Of a DNA stretch of 6,488 nucleotides, positions 5,537-6,488 are shown piece after piece. Where the stretch lies: contig CBFGWV010000273.1 in the NCBI GenBank assembly GCA_965652545.1, forward strand, positions 1 to 6,488, written 5' to 3'. The notes below the pieces were generated by a model. The model was not told where the DNA came from, made no database searches, and worked only from the letters and a program-made list of their open reading frames with translations. A program made the translations under genes and the position numbers. Each line of letters starts with the position of its first letter. Within the stretch, counting starts at the first letter, position 1. The DNA is from CBFGWV01 sp965652545 (GTDB lineage: Bacteria; Pseudomonadota; Gammaproteobacteria; Competibacterales; Competibacteraceae).

Positions 5537-5555
5537 CGACAATCTAAATTTGCAA
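5527..5555 (-). promoter_or_regulatory. Putative promoter of the DapA-like gene
   Basis: On the minus strand TTGCAA (5555-5550) and TATACA (5532-5527) are separated by exactly 17 bases. The -10 lies within the TTGTATACAA operator, which would explain repression. The implied leader is about 100 bases long. Confidence 0.4.
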
Positions 5556-5568
5556 GGCTCCCATCCCG

Positions 5569-6488
5569 ATGGCCCGCCACGAATTCAACTGCATCGATGG
5601 TCACACCTGCGGCAATCCGGTTCGCCTGGTGGTGGACGGCGGCCCGCCGCTGGTCGGCGATTCGCAAATCGCACGACGCGAGCACTTCCTGCGCGAGTTC
5701 GACTGGATACGCACGGGGCTCATGTTCGAGCCCCGCGGCCACGACTTGATGTCCGGCGGCTTTCTCTACCCCTCGACGCGGGCGGATTGCGATGCCGCGG
5801 TATTGTTCATCGAAACCTCCGGCTGCCTGCCCATGTGCGGGCACGGCACCATCGGCATCGTCACACTGGCGCTGGAGCACGGGTTGATCCAACCGCGCAC
5901 CCCCGGGGTGGTGTTCCTGGACACGCCGGCCGGCCGGGTGGAGGCGCGCTATACGCAGCAGGGCGAACACATCGATGCGGTGCGCATCGTCAACGTACCC
6001 TCGTTCCTGTACGCCCGCGATGTGGAGGTGCTTTGCCCGACGCTCGGCCCGTTGCGGGTGGATATCGCCTACGGCGGCAACTTCTATCCCATCCTCGAAC
6101 CCCAGCCGGGCTATGGTGACCTGGACGAGTTGGCCCCCGACCAGCTCATCCGGCTGGGCCGCGCGATGACCGAGGCGATCGATGCCCGCTGCGACATCCG
6201 TCACCCGCTGGATGACCGTATTGCCGGGGTGCGCCATTTCCAATGGACCGGGATGCCGCGCCACCCGGAGGCGCATGCACGCAACGCCGTCATCTACGGG
6301 CGGGCGGCCATCGACCGCTCCCCCTGTGGCACCGGCACCTCGGCGCGCATGGCGCAGCTGGCAGCCCGTGGCGAGTTGGCCGTGGGCGAGAGCTTCGTGC
6401 ACGAGAGCCTCATCGGCAGCCTGTTTCGCGGCCGAGTGGAGGCGCACACCACAGTGGGCGGCTACGAGGCCATCGTCCCGAGCATCGA
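5569..6488 (+). CDS. 4-hydroxyproline 2-epimerase (proline racemase family), C-terminus beyond right edge
   Basis: The frame stays open from ATG 5569 to the window end, giving 306 residues; comparable enzymes are about 310-335, so roughly 25 are missing. The enzyme interconverts trans-4-hydroxy-L-proline and cis-4-hydroxy-D-proline using two cysteines as a general acid-base pair. Both are present, as C90 in MCGHGTIG and C253 in DRSPCGTGTSAR, with D249 beside the second. That argues against trans-3-hydroxyproline dehydratases, which replace one cysteine. The start, MARHEFNCIDGHTCGNPVRL, and the segments FEPRGHDLMSGG (53-64) and FVHESLIGSLFRGRVE (276-291) closely resemble the Brucella hydroxyproline epimerase as I remember it. 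No other in-frame start exists after the stop at 5545. It is divergent from the DapA-like gene and shares its operator region. Proline racemase activity is a less likely alternative. Confidence 0.88.
   Translation, partial: MARHEFNCIDGHTCGNPVRLVVDGGPPLVGDSQIARREHFLREFDWIRTGLMFEPRGHDLMSGGFLYPSTRADCDAAVLFIETSGCLPMCGHGTIGIVTLALEHGLIQPRTPGVVFLDTPAGRVEARYTQQGEHIDAVRIVNVPSFLYARDVEVLCPTLGPLRVDIAYGGNFYPILEPQPGYGDLDELAPDQLIRLGRAMTEAIDARCDIRHPLDDRIAGVRHFQWTGMPRHPEAHARNAVIYGRAAIDRSPCGTGTSARMAQLAARGELAVGESFVHESLIGSLFRGRVEAHTTVGGYEAIVPSI

Noticed and set aside
5413..6447. Leftward frame of 344 codons antisense to the epimerase
   Set aside because: The sense strand encodes a complete set of proline-racemase-family motifs here, while the antisense product shows no domain and crosses the promoter region.

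Overview
This is a GC-rich chromosomal stretch with short intergenic gaps and Shine-Dalgarno-led genes, most like a gammaproteobacterium. A halophilic or Ectothiorhodospiraceae/Halomonadaceae-like lineage is a guess from general flavour only. It holds seven recognisable protein genes and the first 20 codons of an eighth, plus two copies of a structured repeat. I see no tRNA, rRNA, CRISPR array or transposase.

Left part (1-1432). The window opens on the start of a leftward gene whose 20 visible residues match the N-terminus of the chromate-resistance protein ChrB. Its promoter seems to place the transcript start at or next to the ATG. A gene-free stretch of about 430 bases follows, with several hairpins and copy 1 of a roughly 110-base structured repeat (278-391). 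Next is a rightward UbiE/COQ5-family C-methyltransferase (494-1270) with altered family motifs and no ubiquinone-operon neighbours. Copy 2 of the repeat (1278-1377) begins seven bases after its stop codon. The paired arms of the two copies differ by compensating changes, so the folded form appears to be conserved.

Middle part (1433-3843). A leftward DadA-type FAD D-amino-acid dehydrogenase converges on the methyltransferase. Divergent from it is a small four-helix membrane protein of the DUF6804 type, followed by a small FMN-binding pyridoxamine-phosphate-oxidase-like protein.

Right part (3849-6488). A leftward pair encodes a DapA-family lyase/deaminase and, downstream, an exported intradiol ring-cleavage dioxygenase-like protein. 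Divergent from the pair is a proline-racemase-family gene that runs off the right edge. It closely resembles Brucella-type 4-hydroxyproline 2-epimerase and keeps both catalytic cysteines. The divergent promoter region contains a perfect TTGTATACAA palindrome of the kind bound by GntR-family regulators.

Taken together, the epimerase, the DadA-like dehydrogenase and the DapA-like enzyme can carry out the first three steps of trans-4-hydroxy-L-proline breakdown: epimerisation to cis-4-hydroxy-D-proline, oxidation to the pyrroline, then deamination/dehydration to 2-oxoglutarate semialdehyde. The last enzyme, a semialdehyde dehydrogenase, is not in view and would be expected beyond the right edge or elsewhere. 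The exported dioxygenase does not fit this pathway and is the odd member. The window is mostly ordinary catabolic territory. Its least explained parts are the covarying repeat pair around the divergent methyltransferase gene, and the dioxygenase attached to the hydroxyproline genes.
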